Shown here: in pieces, positions 44,114 through 44,812 of the stretch
How positions within the stretch are numbered: the first letter of the stretch is position 1
Layout: the number at the start of each line of letters is the position of its first letter
Assembly: GCA_015062805.1 (NCBI GenBank)
Contig: SUTQ01000020.1
Span: forward strand, 1 to 44,812
Direction of reading: 5' to 3'
Source: Methanosphaera stadtmanae
GTDB taxonomy: Archaea; Methanobacteriota; Methanobacteria; Methanobacteriales; Methanobacteriaceae
DNA: 44,812 nucleotides
The notes under the pieces: model-generated
The model's database searches: none
What the model saw: the letters and a program-made list of their open reading frames with translations, nothing else
Told to the model about the DNA's origin: nothing
Position numbers and translations under genes: made by a program

Positions 44114-44623
44114 ATGTTAGATAAAAAAATGGAACAAGCATTAAATGATCAATTAAACGCAGAAATGCAGTCAGGATATTTATATTTATCAATGGCAACT
44201 TATTTTGAAGATAATGATTTACCAGGTTTTGGTAATTCTCTCAGAGTACATGCAGAAGAAGAATTAGAACACGCAATGAAATTCTATGACTACATCTTAA
44301 GAAAAGGTGGAAGTGTAGTATTACAAGCAATCGATGAACCAAAAAGAGACTGGAAAGATGTTGTAGAAGTATATGAAGAAATTCAGGAACACGAAGAATT
44401 AGTAACATCATTAATCCATAATCTTGTAGATTTAAGCATAGAACTTAAAGACCACGCAACCAACCAATTCTTACTCTGGTTTGTAGAAGAACAAGTTGAA
44501 GAAGAAGAATTGGCTGCTGAAGACTTAAGAAAAGTTAAAATGTCTGTAAATTCACCAGAACTTTTATTCTTACTTGATAAAGAATATGGTGAATTTACCG
44601 GTGAAGAAGAAGAGGAAGAATAA
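44114..44623 (+). CDS. Ferritin (FtnA-like)
   Basis: A 169-residue non-haem ferritin storing iron. It begins MLDKKMEQALNDQLNAEMQSG. Ferroxidase-site ligands visible are Glu17, Glu50 and His53 (EEELEHA), with further Glu/Gln in the second half (FVEEQVEEEE). The four-helix pattern is complete. The last residues are a run of Glu. AGGAGAAGG precedes the ATG. It is transcribed from its own promoter with a direct repeat upstream. A T6 run follows the stop. Confidence 0.94.
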   Translation: MLDKKMEQALNDQLNAEMQSGYLYLSMATYFEDNDLPGFGNSLRVHAEEELEHAMKFYDYILRKGGSVVLQAIDEPKRDWKDVVEVYEEIQEHEELVTSLIHNLVDLSIELKDHATNQFLLWFVEEQVEEEELAAEDLRKVKMSVNSPELLFLLDKEYGEFTGEEEEEE

Positions 44624-44649
44624 ACTATTTTTTCTCTTCTTTTAATTTC

Positions 44650-44812
44650 TTAAACATCTATTGGACTTATTTTTATGCCATCCTCTCTTGTATAAACAAA
44701 TTTATCACCAGTTATAATTGCTAAAAAGGATGGTTAGGTATATTTTCATCAGTATTGCTTTTTCTTTTTTCTTTGATTAATTTATCTATAATTTTGTTTG
44801 ACTGTTTTTCGT
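44650..44812 (-). pseudogene. Frameshifted 3' end of a minus-strand gene (5' part outside window)
   Basis: On the minus strand the last frame reads PSFLAIITGDKFVYTREDGI to a stop at 44650-44652, but is closed upstream by a stop near 44737. The neighbouring frame reads open from the window edge to DENIPNHPF and then a TAG at 44721-44723. One extra T in the T5 run at 44723-44727 would join them as NHPFLAIITGDKF. This fits a single-base deletion in one gene. I do not recognise the family with certainty. A sequencing error is possible. Confidence 0.5.

Overview
The window is archaeal and points to the Methanobacteriales, most likely a Methanosphaera-like methanogen. The support is very A+T-rich DNA, the complete archaeal S10-spc-alpha ribosomal gene order including aIF1 and RNase P Rpp29, an archaeal histone, AdkA-type adenylate kinase, archaeal RNA polymerase subunits, a subunit-type pyruvate carboxylase next to birA, and an isoprenoid cluster with isopentenyl phosphate kinase. 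The genus is inferred from composition and gene order, not from a database match.

Layout. (1) 1-5 kb: the 3' end of an unknown ORF, a small unknown gene, an MJ0158-family SelA-like PLP enzyme, then birA (minus) divergent from pycA (plus). (2) 5.2-18.3 kb: a SPOUT RNA methyltransferase gene, then a compact run from rpl3 to rpl15. rps14 (47 aa) lies in this run and is easily missed. (3) 18.4-22.0 kb: secY, adkA, an Oxa1/EMC3-like insertase (DUF106), rpl34e, cmk, rpl14e. (4) 22.1-28.7 kb: an accessory block between rpl14e and the histone/cbf5 genes. It holds an iron-sulfur flavoprotein, two divergent DUF4013 membrane proteins, two NudC-type Nudix hydrolases flanking a Ser-rich membrane-anchored protein, a J-domain protein and a TIM-barrel isomerase-like protein. 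(5) 28.8-37.2 kb: histone, cbf5/truB, tRNA-Ser(GGA), then rps13-rps4-rps11-rpoD-rpl18e-rpl13-rps9-rpoN-rpoK-eno-ferredoxin-rps2. (6) 37.4-43.9 kb: a Memo-family gene on the minus strand, then mvk-ipk-fni-rnj-idsA, which runs from mevalonate to prenyl diphosphates for archaeal lipids with an RNase J inside. (7) 44.0-44.8 kb: ferritin with a promoter-proximal direct repeat, and the frameshifted end of a minus-strand gene at the right edge.

The coding content is mostly conserved housekeeping. The most interesting signals are non-coding. Several of the larger intercistronic gaps in the ribosomal/secY run hold long, nearly perfect hairpins. The 342-bp gap between cbf5 and tRNA-Ser holds a series of hairpins that could be an undescribed RNA. 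The ferritin promoter has a 23-bp-period direct repeat directly upstream of its TATA box. The mevalonate operon has a long leader with a possible 18-residue ORF. No mobile element, CRISPR array or rRNA gene was seen.
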